Shown here one piece after another: positions 39,308 to 46,715 of a stretch of 64,000 nucleotides of DNA. This DNA is from Phycisphaerales bacterium (GTDB taxonomy: Bacteria; Planctomycetota; Phycisphaerae; Phycisphaerales; UBA1924), in assembly GCA_020850415.1 (NCBI GenBank), contig JADZER010000028.1, positions 1 to 64,000 on the forward strand, read 5' to 3'. Each line of letters opens with the position of its first letter. Position 1 is the first letter of the stretch. The translations under genes were made by a program, and so were the position numbers. The notes under the pieces are model-generated. The model was not told the origin of the DNA. It made no database searches and saw only the letters and a program-made list of their open reading frames with translations.

Positions 39308-40251
39308 TTGTGGTCCTCCTTGGTGAGGTGGTTGACCGCGCCGAGCAGGCCCGCGATGACGATCGGGACGGCGAACCCGCGGAAGATGCCGTGCTGGATC
39401 GCCTCGGAGAGGGCGGCGGGGCTCTTGGGACCGACCGTGGGGAGCCCGAGGGAGGCGAAGTCACGGCCTGCGATGTAGAGCCAGGAGGTGCCGCCGGCCT
39501 CGTGCTCGCCGTAGATATGGTCGGTGTAGCGGTCGGGGTGCCTTGCGATCTTGTCGTGGGCGAGTGCGAGCAGCTCGCTGCGCCGGCCGTAGGTGAGTGC
39601 CTCCACGGGGCACATCTCGACGCAGGCGGGGAGCTTGCCGTCGCGGGTACGGTCGCGGCAGAGCTCACACTTGCGTACACGGGGGGCGAGCGAGCGCTCG
39701 TACTCGTAGCTGAGGATCTCGAACGGGCAGGCGACCATGCAGTAGCGGCAGCCGATGCAGCGGCTCGCGTCGTAGTGGACCGGGCCGTCGGGGTCCTTCT
39801 GCATCGCGCCGACTAGGCACGCCGACACGCAGGCGGGCTTGTCGCAGTGCATGCACTGGACCTTCAGGTGTACCGGCTCGCGCTCGGTCTGATCGCTCTT
39901 GGCGCGGTTCACCACGGTGAGCTGGTTGGGGGAGGGGTAGCGGCGGGCCTCGAACACCGTCTGGTCGTCGTACTCGTGCAGCGGGCCGTGGGGCAGGCCG
40001 TTGGCGTCGCAGCAGGCCCACTCGCACCGGCGGCACCCCACGCACTCGGTCAGGTCGACGAGCACGCCCATCCGGTCCTGGTGAAGGGCCGAGGCATGCT
40101 CGCCGGCCGCGGCGAGGGCCGGGGCGGCGAGCGTCGCGCCGACGCTGATGCCGAGGAATGCGCGGCGGCTGGTGGTCGGCTGGGCCCGGTCAGGCTCCCG
40201 CGTCTGGGACGAGGGCCTGGATGTCACCGTACTGGCGCACGGAGCGGACAT
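39304..40251 (-). CDS. Tat-exported four-cluster ferredoxin subunit (HybA-like)
   Basis: 315 residues. A twin-arginine signal (TSRRAFLGISVGATLAAPALAAAG, about residues 28-50) indicates Tat export. Four [4Fe-4S] ligand sets: CVGCRRCEWAC, CMHCDKPACVSAC, CIGCRYCMVAC and CELC with CVEMC. A C-terminal membrane helix (AVPIVIAGLLGAV) anchors it, as in HybA. ATG 40251 has GAGGAGG 6 bases upstream. It should relay electrons between the NrfD-like subunit and the dodecahaem cytochrome. Confidence 0.93.
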   Translation of the reverse strand: MSAPCASTVTSRPSSQTREPDRAQPTTSRRAFLGISVGATLAAPALAAAGEHASALHQDRMGVLVDLTECVGCRRCEWACCDANGLPHGPLHEYDDQTVFEARRYPSPNQLTVVNRAKSDQTEREPVHLKVQCMHCDKPACVSACLVGAMQKDPDGPVHYDASRCIGCRYCMVACPFEILSYEYERSLAPRVRKCELCRDRTRDGKLPACVEMCPVEALTYGRRSELLALAHDKIARHPDRYTDHIYGEHEAGGTSWLYIAGRDFASLGLPTVGPKSPAALSEAIQHGIFRGFAVPIVIAGLLGAVNHLTKEDHK

Positions 40252-40270
40252 GACTGGCCTCCTCACACAC

Positions 40271-41071
40271 TTACGCGGGGAGCGCGTCGGAGACGGTCTG
40301 GGGACGGACGACCGCGGGCACCGCCTCGCCGACGCGGAGGCGGCCCCAGGTCTCGTCGTCGATCGCGGCGTACAGATGCTCGGCGAGGGACTCGGTGTCT
40401 GCGGGAGCGCCGGGCGTTGCGACGGACCGCAGCAGACCGTCTACCTCCGCCCGGAACCAGCCCCACGCGCGGGCGCCGAAGAACAGGTGCTTCTTCGCGG
40501 CGGCCAGATCCTCGTCCGCACGCAGGCGGGCGACCCAGCCGAGGCTGAACGGACGCTGGTTGATGAGACTCGGGCTGGCGAGGAGGCGGTCGTTGCAGCG
40601 GAGCACCGTGCCGGAAACCGGCGCGGGAATCTCGATGATCCGGGCCCCGTGCCTGATGGTGAACAGGGGCTCGCCCTGATGGACCCGGCTCCCCTGCCTC
40701 GGGAGGCTGACCTCCTCGATCGGGCCGAGCTCGGCCTGGGCGAGGTCGTCCACGCCGACGACGACCTCCTCGTCGCCGATCCACGCCCAGCTGTGCCCGG
40801 GGTGCACGCCGACATCCCGCGCCAGGCGAAGGCCGCGGTACGCGCTCTCCGGCGCGATGTCCGCCTGCCACCGTCCCCGCATGCGCGGCACGATCACGAG
40901 CGGCGAGACGATCAGGACCAGGGCGATCAGCGCCAGCACGAGGAACACCGGGCGCAGCGTGAAGAGCGCGAGCGCCAGGAAGGGCGAGGCGACCACGAGG
41001 GCTACGGCGCAGGCGCCGAAGAACATGCACTCCCGGCAGTCCGACCCGTTTCGATGCATGGCGGAAGACAC
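40271..41071 (-). CDS. Membrane protein with degenerate GcvH-like domain
   Basis: 266 residues. An N-terminal CRECMFFGAC segment runs into two hydrophobic helices. The C-terminal ~190 residues follow the glycine-cleavage H-protein pattern: HSWAWIGDEEVVVGVDDLAQAELG, VSLPRQGSRVHQGEPL and EIPAPVSGTVLRCN. The position of the lipoylated Lys (7 residues before APVSG in GcvH) is Ala here, so lipoylation is unlikely. GTG 41071 is chosen because GAGGAGG lies 6 bases upstream; ATG 41059 has none. It is the first gene of the redox operon behind a sigma-54-type promoter, and may be an assembly or regulatory subunit of the complex. Confidence 0.8.
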   Translation of the reverse strand: MSSAMHRNGSDCRECMFFGACAVALVVASPFLALALFTLRPVFLVLALIALVLIVSPLVIVPRMRGRWQADIAPESAYRGLRLARDVGVHPGHSWAWIGDEEVVVGVDDLAQAELGPIEEVSLPRQGSRVHQGEPLFTIRHGARIIEIPAPVSGTVLRCNDRLLASPSLINQRPFSLGWVARLRADEDLAAAKKHLFFGARAWGWFRAEVDGLLRSVATPGAPADTESLAEHLYAAIDDETWGRLRVGEAVPAVVRPQTVSDALPA

Positions 41072-41118
41072 GGCAGCCTCCTCTGGGCGGATGCCCTCTG
41101 GTCGCCCCGCCAGAACTG

Positions 41119-41134
41119 TGCAACCCGCGCGCCA
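41119..41134 (-). promoter_or_regulatory. Sigma-54 promoter for the redox operon
   Basis: Reverse strand TGGCGCGCGGGTTGCA: -24 GG and -12 GC with correct spacing (consensus TGGCAC-N5-TTGCA). The predicted start near 41108 gives a ~37-base leader before GTG 41071. A GTGTTGAA/TTCAAC inverted pair lies ~100-130 bases upstream (41205-41212, 41237-41242). Confidence 0.75.
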
Positions 41135-41251
41135 CTCGGTCCCCGCTCGCCAAACCGCCCTGGGCGCCCGCAAACGCCCCGAGCGAGCCCTCCCGGGCCC
41201 GGGGGTGTTGAATCCCGCAGCATGGGTGTAGCGAACTTCAACGGTGGTCCC

Positions 41252-41989
41252 TCAGAACACCAGCTCCCTCACCATCCCCAGGAAAGCACCCGGGCCGAGC
41301 AACGCCCGCAGGTCCGTGACCGCGCACACCGACTCGGCGGAGACGACGGCGAGACCCTCGGGCGATGCCAGCAGGTGTGTCGCCGCACCGCGACAGAACT
41401 GCCTGGCGTCGTGGGCGGCGGCCTGGAGGGCCGCGGCGCCCCGCGAAAGCCCTCGCTGGTCCCCTCCGCCGTCCGGCTCCATCTCGAGGAGCCAGCCCGT
41501 GCCGTAGGGATCGGTCGCGAGCGTCGAGGGGGAGTCCGCGAGCGCCTCATTCCAGGCCACGACTCTCCCGGCGATGGGGGCGGCGATCGGCAGCACACCT
41601 TCTTTGAGCCAGAGGTCGCACAGCGGGTCGGTGCGGTCTACTGGGTGGAACGGGCGGGCGAGACGCCTGACCCGCCTGGGGGCCCCGAGAAGGGAGGCCG
41701 CGAACGCGTCCAGACCCAGCCTGACCATCCCGTGATCCGGGTCGACCGGCGCGATCCAGGTGTGGCCCTGGGCGTAGAGCCGATCGTCCGGGAACTCCCG
41801 GGGCGGTGCGGGGGGCTCGCCCAGCTGGGTAGAGGCGCCGCCGGGCCCGCCCTGCAGGGCGGCGTGGAGCGGGCACCGGTGACACTCAAAGTCCCGGTCG
41901 CACAGTTTGAACCGCAGCACCCCGGCGTCCATCCAGACGCAGGTCTGATCGGTTCCCGACAGGACAGTTAACCCTGCAGTAGCTTGCAT
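41252..41989 (-). CDS. GcvH-like protein with N-terminal Cys motif, no lipoyl lysine
   Basis: 245 residues. The N-terminus has a Cys motif, CVWMDAGVLRFKLCDRDFEC then HRC (Cys 17, 30, 36, 39), possibly metal binding. A GcvH-like hammerhead fold follows: LYAQGHTWIAPV, VRLGLDAFAASLLG, AAPIAGRVVAWNEALADSP and DPYGTGWLLEMEP. At the lipoyl-lysine position is Glu (KEG before VLPIAAP), so classical lipoylation looks lost unless the neighbouring Lys substitutes. It sits behind its own sigma-54-type promoter, divergent from the haem-motif histidine kinase. It probably belongs to the redox module rather than glycine cleavage. Confidence 0.8.
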   Translation of the reverse strand: MQATAGLTVLSGTDQTCVWMDAGVLRFKLCDRDFECHRCPLHAALQGGPGGASTQLGEPPAPPREFPDDRLYAQGHTWIAPVDPDHGMVRLGLDAFAASLLGAPRRVRRLARPFHPVDRTDPLCDLWLKEGVLPIAAPIAGRVVAWNEALADSPSTLATDPYGTGWLLEMEPDGGGDQRGLSRGAAALQAAAHDARQFCRGAATHLLASPEGLAVVSAESVCAVTDLRALLGPGAFLGMVRELVF

Positions 41990-42042
41990 GGGGCCCTCTC
42001 GCGCAGCCCTTCCCGTGGCGGCACGCTGGGCGAGATTCGTGG

Positions 42043-42058
42043 AGCAAACCGGGGGCCA
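42043..42058 (-). promoter_or_regulatory. Sigma-54 promoter for the second GcvH-like gene
   Basis: Reverse strand TGGCCCCCGGTTTGCT: TGGC and TTGC with -24/-12 spacing. The predicted start near 42032 gives a ~43-base leader before ATG 41989. GTGTTGAA (42101-42108) and two GCGCAG boxes (42116-42121, 42136-42141) upstream are candidate activator sites. Confidence 0.7.
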
Positions 42059-42124
42059 TGGGGCGTACGGCTGCTCCTGACCCTCCCGAGGCCGCTCCCG
42101 GTGTTGAAAACCTCGGCGCAGCGC

Positions 42125-42152
42125 TTGGCTCCTCTGCGCAGGGCGGTATGAT
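42125..42152 (+). promoter_or_regulatory. Sigma-70 promoter of the kinase-regulator pair
   Basis: TTGGCT (42125-42130), 16-base spacer, TATGAT (42147-42152). Start expected near 42159, 36 bases before the kinase ATG, which has its own GGAGG. Confidence 0.6.
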
Positions 42153-42194
42153 TCATAAAGCAGCCATGCATATCCGTTATTGCGGGAGGGCCGC

Positions 42195-43862
42195 ATGTCT
42201 CTCCACGCGCGCAGATCCCTTTCGTCGCTTGAGTTGCGGCTCTTCCTGCCGCTGGCGGCCACCTTATGCGTGGTGCTCTTGGTGCACGCGGTGGTGGGGT
42301 TCCGGGCCACGAGATCGCAGTTCTCCCAGTTTGTCAGCGCGGAGGTCGAGCGATCGAGCGCCCTGATCAAGGGGGCAACGCACGACGGGATGCTGCTCAA
42401 CCAGCTGGACCAGCTGCAGCTCACGCTTGAGCGGCTTGCGGCGGCACCCGAGGTGTCCTCGGTCCGGGTGTACAACACCGAGGGGAAGATCGTGCTCTCG
42501 AGCCTGCCGGAGGAGCGCGGGAAGATGCTCTCCGTCAAGTCCGAGACCTGCCTGGCTTGCCACTGCGAGCTCGGGGAGGGGACGGCGCTGGGCGATGAGC
42601 ACCGTCTGCTGTCTCTGGACGAGGGGGGGCGCGAGGTGCAGCGGCGGGTGACGGTCATCCGCAACGAGCAGGGCTGCTCGGCCGCCCAGTGCCACAACCA
42701 CTCGGGCGCCCAGACGGTGCTCGGCGTCCTGGATGTCGGGATGTCGATGGAGCCGTTCGAGTCGGTGATCCGGGCGTCGCAGCGCGGGCTGGCGTGGACG
42801 ACGCTGCTGCTGATCCTGGTGAGCGGAGGGGTGTCGGCCTTGTTCATCCGGCGGGTGATCCATCGGCCGGTGCAGCGCCTGGAGGCGGGGACCAGGCGGA
42901 TCGCGGCCGGGGACCTCGACACGCCCATCGAGGTGCGGGGCGACGACCAGATGGCCCGTCTGGCCTCGGCGTTCAACAGCATGATGGACGATCTGCGGGC
43001 CGCGCGGGCGGAGATCACCCGCTGGTCGCACACGCTCGAGGAGAAGGTCGAGTCCAAGTCCCGGGATCTGAAGCTCGCGGAGCGGCAGGTGCTCCACATG
43101 GAGACCATGGCCTCGCTGGGCAAGCTCTCGGCGACGGTCGCCCACGAGCTGAACAACCCGCTCAGCGGGATCCTCACCTACGCGCGGCTGATCCGCCGGG
43201 AGCTGAACCAGCAGGCGCTGGACCCCGCGGTCCACGCCGAGCTGGACAAGTACCTCGGCCTGGTCGATCGCGAGTGCAGCCGGTGCGGGGCGATCGTGCA
43301 CAACCTGCTGGCGTTTGCCCGCCGGCGCGGGGCGCAGATGGCCCCGGTGGATCTCAACGGGGTGGTCGAGCGGAGCCTCATGCTGGTGCGCCACCACACG
43401 GAGATGCGGAACATCAGACTGGTGAGCGCCCCGCTGGAGGGCGACGCCACGATCACCGCCGACGCCGGGCAGATCCAGCAGGCGCTGCTGGCGCTGCTCA
43501 TGAACGCCATCGAGGCGATGCCCAGCGCCGAGGGGGCCGAGCACACGCTCACGGTCCGCCTCGGCGCCGAGGCGGATGGGATCCAGATCGAGGTCTGCGA
43601 CACCGGGGTAGGGATCACCGAGGACGCCCTGCCGCACATCTTCGAGCCGTTCTTCTCTACCAAGGGCGGGGAGAGCGGCGTGGGGCTCGGCCTGGCGGTG
43701 GTGTACGGGATCGTGAACCGGCACGGCGGGTCGGTCGAGGTGGTGTCGGAGGTTGGGCGGGGGACGACCTTTACGCTCCGGCTGCCCCGGACCCCCGAGC
43801 CGGGAGACGATGAGACCGGCGCGGGCACGCGGGCGGCGGAGGGGGGGAGGGCGGCGACATGA
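42195..43862 (+). CDS. Sensor histidine kinase with periplasmic haem-c-like motifs
   Basis: 555 residues. TM1 (about 16-36) and TM2 (about 199-218) enclose a periplasmic domain with C119-x2-C122-H123 (CLACH) and C161-x4-C166-H167 (CSAAQCH), which look like c-type haem attachment sites. A HAMP domain, coiled coil, HisKA (phospho-His in SATVAHELNNPL, H317) and HATPase (DTGVGITED, GVGLGLAVVYGI) follow. It probably senses redox state or a haem ligand and phosphorylates the sigma-54 activator encoded immediately downstream with a 4-base overlap. ATG 42195 has GGAGG upstream. Confidence 0.92.
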   Translation: MSLHARRSLSSLELRLFLPLAATLCVVLLVHAVVGFRATRSQFSQFVSAEVERSSALIKGATHDGMLLNQLDQLQLTLERLAAAPEVSSVRVYNTEGKIVLSSLPEERGKMLSVKSETCLACHCELGEGTALGDEHRLLSLDEGGREVQRRVTVIRNEQGCSAAQCHNHSGAQTVLGVLDVGMSMEPFESVIRASQRGLAWTTLLLILVSGGVSALFIRRVIHRPVQRLEAGTRRIAAGDLDTPIEVRGDDQMARLASAFNSMMDDLRAARAEITRWSHTLEEKVESKSRDLKLAERQVLHMETMASLGKLSATVAHELNNPLSGILTYARLIRRELNQQALDPAVHAELDKYLGLVDRECSRCGAIVHNLLAFARRRGAQMAPVDLNGVVERSLMLVRHHTEMRNIRLVSAPLEGDATITADAGQIQQALLALLMNAIEAMPSAEGAEHTLTVRLGAEADGIQIEVCDTGVGITEDALPHIFEPFFSTKGGESGVGLGLAVVYGIVNRHGGSVEVVSEVGRGTTFTLRLPRTPEPGDDETGAGTRAAEGGRAAT

Positions 43863-45232
43863 CGGCCGAGCAGGGCAGCATCCTGGTGGTGGACGACGAG
43901 TTCAGCGTTCGCGACTCGCTGACGCACTGGTTCGAGAAGGACGGCCTGCGGGTCCGTGCCGCGGAGAACGCCCGGGAGGCCCTCGCCGCCACCGAGCGGG
44001 AGCGGTTCGATGTCGCGATCATCGACATCCGGATGCCGGGTATGGACGGTCTGGAGCTTCAGGAGCGGTTCCGGCGGTCGTTCCCGGACATGGCGGTGAT
44101 CATGATCACGGCGTTCGCGACGGTGGACAGCGCGGTCCGCTCGCTGAAGGAGGGCGCGTTCGACTATGTGACCAAGCCCGTCGACCCCGACGAGCTGAGC
44201 CACCTGGTGCGTCGGGCGCTCGAGCAGCGGCGGCTGCGCGCGGAGAACACCCAGCTGCGTCGGGTGATCGACGAGTTCGTCTCGGTGGACACGATCGTCG
44301 GGGAGAGCCCCGCGATCCGGAAGGTCATGGAGCTCGTCGGCCATGTGGCGCCGACGGACGCGACCGTGCTCGTGGTCGGCGAGAGCGGGACGGGCAAGGA
44401 GCTCATCGCGCGTGCGATCCACGCCAACAGCCACCGGCGGTACAAGCCGATCGTGAGCGTCAACTGCGGCGCGATCGCGGAGAGCCTGCTGGAGAGCGAG
44501 CTGTTCGGGCACGAGAAGGGCGCCTTCACCGGCGCGACGCACCGGCGGAAGGGCAAGCTCGAGCTCGCGGACGGCGGGACCATCTTCCTCGACGAGGTCG
44601 GGGCCATCTCGACGAAGATGCAGGTCGAGCTGCTGCGGGCGCTCGAGACCAAGGAGTTCACGCGCGTCGGGGGCGAGGACCCGGTGCGGGTGGACTTCCG
44701 GGTGATCTGCGCGACCAACGAGGACCTGTCGGTCGCGGTGCGCGAGGGTCGGTTCCGCGAGGACTTCTACTACCGGATCAATGTGTTCACAATCGAAGCC
44801 CCGCCGCTGCGGGTGCGACCGATGGATATCCCCCTGCTGGCCGAGCACTTCCTCCGCCGGTTCGCCCGCGAGATGGACAAGCACATCACCGCCATCAGCC
44901 CCCGGGCGATGGAGCTGCTCTCGCACCATCACTGGCCGGGCAATGTGCGCGAGCTCTCCAACGCCATCGAGCGGGCGATGGTCGTTGGGGCCGGGCCGGC
45001 GATCATGGCCGAGGACCTGCCGCTGCGCCCGGAGAAGGCCGATCGGCGGCGCGAGGGGGACTCGCTGGTGGAGGTCGAGCGCGAGCACATGGCCGAGGTG
45101 CTGGACCGGACGGGCTGGAACATCACCCACGCCGCGAAGGTCCTGGGGGTGGACCGGGTCACGGTGTACAACAAGATCAAGAAGCACGGTCTGACCCGGG
45201 CGGTCGGCGCCGCCGTGCCGTCGGACCTATGA
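43859..45232 (+). CDS. NtrC-family sigma-54-dependent response regulator
   Basis: 457 residues. The receiver domain (about 5-120) has phospho-acceptor D56 in IIDIRMPGMDG and VTKPVDP with the conserved Lys. The AAA+ domain has Walker A GESGTGKE and the sigma-54 contact loop GAFTGA intact, then FLDEV. The C-terminal Fis-type helix-turn-helix is in GWNITHAAKVLGVDRVTVY. It should activate the two sigma-54 promoters in front of the GcvH-like genes. Translation is coupled to the kinase (ATGA). It overlaps the convergent tyrA end by 6 bases. Confidence 0.96.
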   Translation: MTAEQGSILVVDDEFSVRDSLTHWFEKDGLRVRAAENAREALAATERERFDVAIIDIRMPGMDGLELQERFRRSFPDMAVIMITAFATVDSAVRSLKEGAFDYVTKPVDPDELSHLVRRALEQRRLRAENTQLRRVIDEFVSVDTIVGESPAIRKVMELVGHVAPTDATVLVVGESGTGKELIARAIHANSHRRYKPIVSVNCGAIAESLLESELFGHEKGAFTGATHRRKGKLELADGGTIFLDEVGAISTKMQVELLRALETKEFTRVGGEDPVRVDFRVICATNEDLSVAVREGRFREDFYYRINVFTIEAPPLRVRPMDIPLLAEHFLRRFAREMDKHITAISPRAMELLSHHHWPGNVRELSNAIERAMVVGAGPAIMAEDLPLRPEKADRRREGDSLVEVEREHMAEVLDRTGWNITHAAKVLGVDRVTVYNKIKKHGLTRAVGAAVPSDL

Positions 45233-46024
45233 CGGCGGGTCGATCTGGTGGACTCCGGCGTCGGTGCCCCGGGTGAGGGCGTCGCGCAGCTCGTCGTCGA
45301 TGGCGTGGAGGGCCGCCAGCAGTCGGGCCCGGGCGCCGGCGGCGTGGGGGTTGCCGAGCTGGATGAGGCTGAAGAGATGCCCCGCGTCGCCCCGGACGGT
45401 GTCGACCGTCTGGGCCATGGCGCGGAAGCTGGGGGTGATGATGTCGCTGCCGCGCCCGGCCTCGATGTCGAGCATGGCCTTGGCGACGAAGAACGCCAGG
45501 GCGTGGGTCTCGGCCATATGGCGGTCGTGGTCGTCGGCGGGCTGTCGGGTGACCTCGCAGCCGAGCGACCCGTAGAAGGCCGCGGCGAGGTCTGCCGACC
45601 GGGGGTGCTGGCTGTTGGGGCAGACGACCACCCGCAGCGGGCGCTCGCCGCGTGAGAGGCTGACGGGGCCGAACAGCGGGTGGGTGGCGCACCAGGGGAT
45701 GTCGGCCCCGAGCAGGCGCCCCATGACCTCGGCGGGCCAGGCCTTGACGCTGCCGACATCGAGCACCAAGTGCCCAGTCGTCAGCCGGGGACGGATGTCG
45801 CGCACGATCGGCTCGAGGGCGGGGACCGGGACGCAGAGCACCAGCGTCCCCGCCCGGGCCGCCAGCTCCGCACCGGTCGGCACCCGGTGTTCTGGGGGGA
45901 TGGGGGCGGCGGGGTCGGCGGCCAGCCAGGGCCGACCAGCGGTGGCCGCGAGATCGGCCAGCGCCCGGCCGAAGTGGCCGAAGCCCAGGATGCCGAGGGT
46001 GTGCGAGGGGTCGCTGCCGGGCAT
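45227..46024 (-). CDS. tyrA: Prephenate dehydrogenase (TyrA family)
   Basis: 265 residues. The Rossmann start LGILGFGHFGRALA, LVLDVGSVKA, and the substrate-site ATHPLFGP identify TyrA. The helical C-terminal domain is typical. It converts prephenate (or arogenate) to the tyrosine precursor. No chorismate mutase or ACT domain is attached. ATG 46024 lies 8 bases after a TACCAT -10-like box that overlaps the -10 of the divergent cyclophilin gene. Upstream in-frame sequence is shadow of that gene. Confidence 0.9.
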   Translation of the reverse strand: MPGSDPSHTLGILGFGHFGRALADLAATAGRPWLAADPAAPIPPEHRVPTGAELAARAGTLVLCVPVPALEPIVRDIRPRLTTGHLVLDVGSVKAWPAEVMGRLLGADIPWCATHPLFGPVSLSRGERPLRVVVCPNSQHPRSADLAAAFYGSLGCEVTRQPADDHDRHMAETHALAFFVAKAMLDIEAGRGSDIITPSFRAMAQTVDTVRGDAGHLFSLIQLGNPHAAGARARLLAALHAIDDELRDALTRGTDAGVHQIDPPS

Positions 46025-46032
46025 GGCGTCCG

Positions 46033-46042
46033 ATGGTATCGT
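46033..46042. promoter_or_regulatory. Overlapping divergent -10 boxes
   Basis: TATCGT (46037-46042, forward, cyclophilin) and TACCAT (46038-46033, reverse, tyrA) share two bases, so the two promoters should exclude each other. Confidence 0.4.
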
Positions 46043-46076
46043 CTCGCACAGCACCCCTGCACGAGGAGATCCCGCG

Positions 46077-46691
46077 ATGCCCACCCTCCGAACCCTGTGC
46101 CTGGCCTTGGGTCTGGCGGTCGCCACGCTGGCGGCCGGCTGCGCGTCCACGCGGCGCTGCGAGTTCCAGCGCGACGACCGGGTCTATGTCTCCCTCGACA
46201 CCTCCAAGGGCGAGATCGTCCTCGAGCTCGACCCCGAGCACGCCCCGGCGAGCGTGGCGAACTTCCTGGCCTACGCCGAACGGGGCGACTACGACGGCAC
46301 GATATTCCACCGGGTGGTGCCGGGGTTCGTCATCCAGGGGGGCGGGCACACACCCGACCTGACCGAGCTGCCCGGCGGCGACCCGATCGTGAACGAGTGG
46401 CAGAACGGCCTGAAGAACGCCCGCGGCACGATCGGCATGGCCCGCGAGGCCGAGCCCGACAGCGCGACGCGGCAGTGGTACATCAACCTCGCCGACAACG
46501 AGCGGCTGGACATCGGGCGGGAGGTCTCCGGAGGGGTGGGGTACGCGGTCTTCGGCCGGGTCGTGCACGGGATGGAGGTCGTGGACGCCATCGCCGCGGT
46601 CGAGACCTACAACCAGGAAGGCGAGGGGGACGATGTGCTGCACAACATCCCGGTGGGGCCGGTGCTGCTGCATCGGGCCCGGCGTCGGTAG
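46077..46691 (+). CDS. Cyclophilin-type peptidyl-prolyl isomerase lipoprotein
   Basis: 204 residues. A lipoprotein signal ends in the lipobox LAAGC (about residues 17-21), so the protein is membrane-tethered outside the cytoplasm. The cyclophilin domain shows SKGEIVLELDPEHAPASVANFLAYA, FHRVVPGFVIQGG, GTIGMAREAEPDSATRQWYI and VFGRVVHGMEVVD. The active-site Arg of FHRVV is present. GAGGAG 8 bases upstream supports ATG 46077. Confidence 0.93.
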   Translation: MPTLRTLCLALGLAVATLAAGCASTRRCEFQRDDRVYVSLDTSKGEIVLELDPEHAPASVANFLAYAERGDYDGTIFHRVVPGFVIQGGGHTPDLTELPGGDPIVNEWQNGLKNARGTIGMAREAEPDSATRQWYINLADNERLDIGREVSGGVGYAVFGRVVHGMEVVDAIAAVETYNQEGEGDDVLHNIPVGPVLLHRARRR

Positions 46692-46703
46692 GCCGGGACG
46701 CGG

Positions 46704-46709
46704 TACGAT
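46704..46709 (+). promoter_or_regulatory. -10 box of the fucose-isomerase-like gene
   Basis: TACGAT, ending 6 bases before ATG 46716, with no Shine-Dalgarno. Suggests a leaderless transcript. Confidence 0.4.
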
Positions 46710-46715
46710 CCGGGC

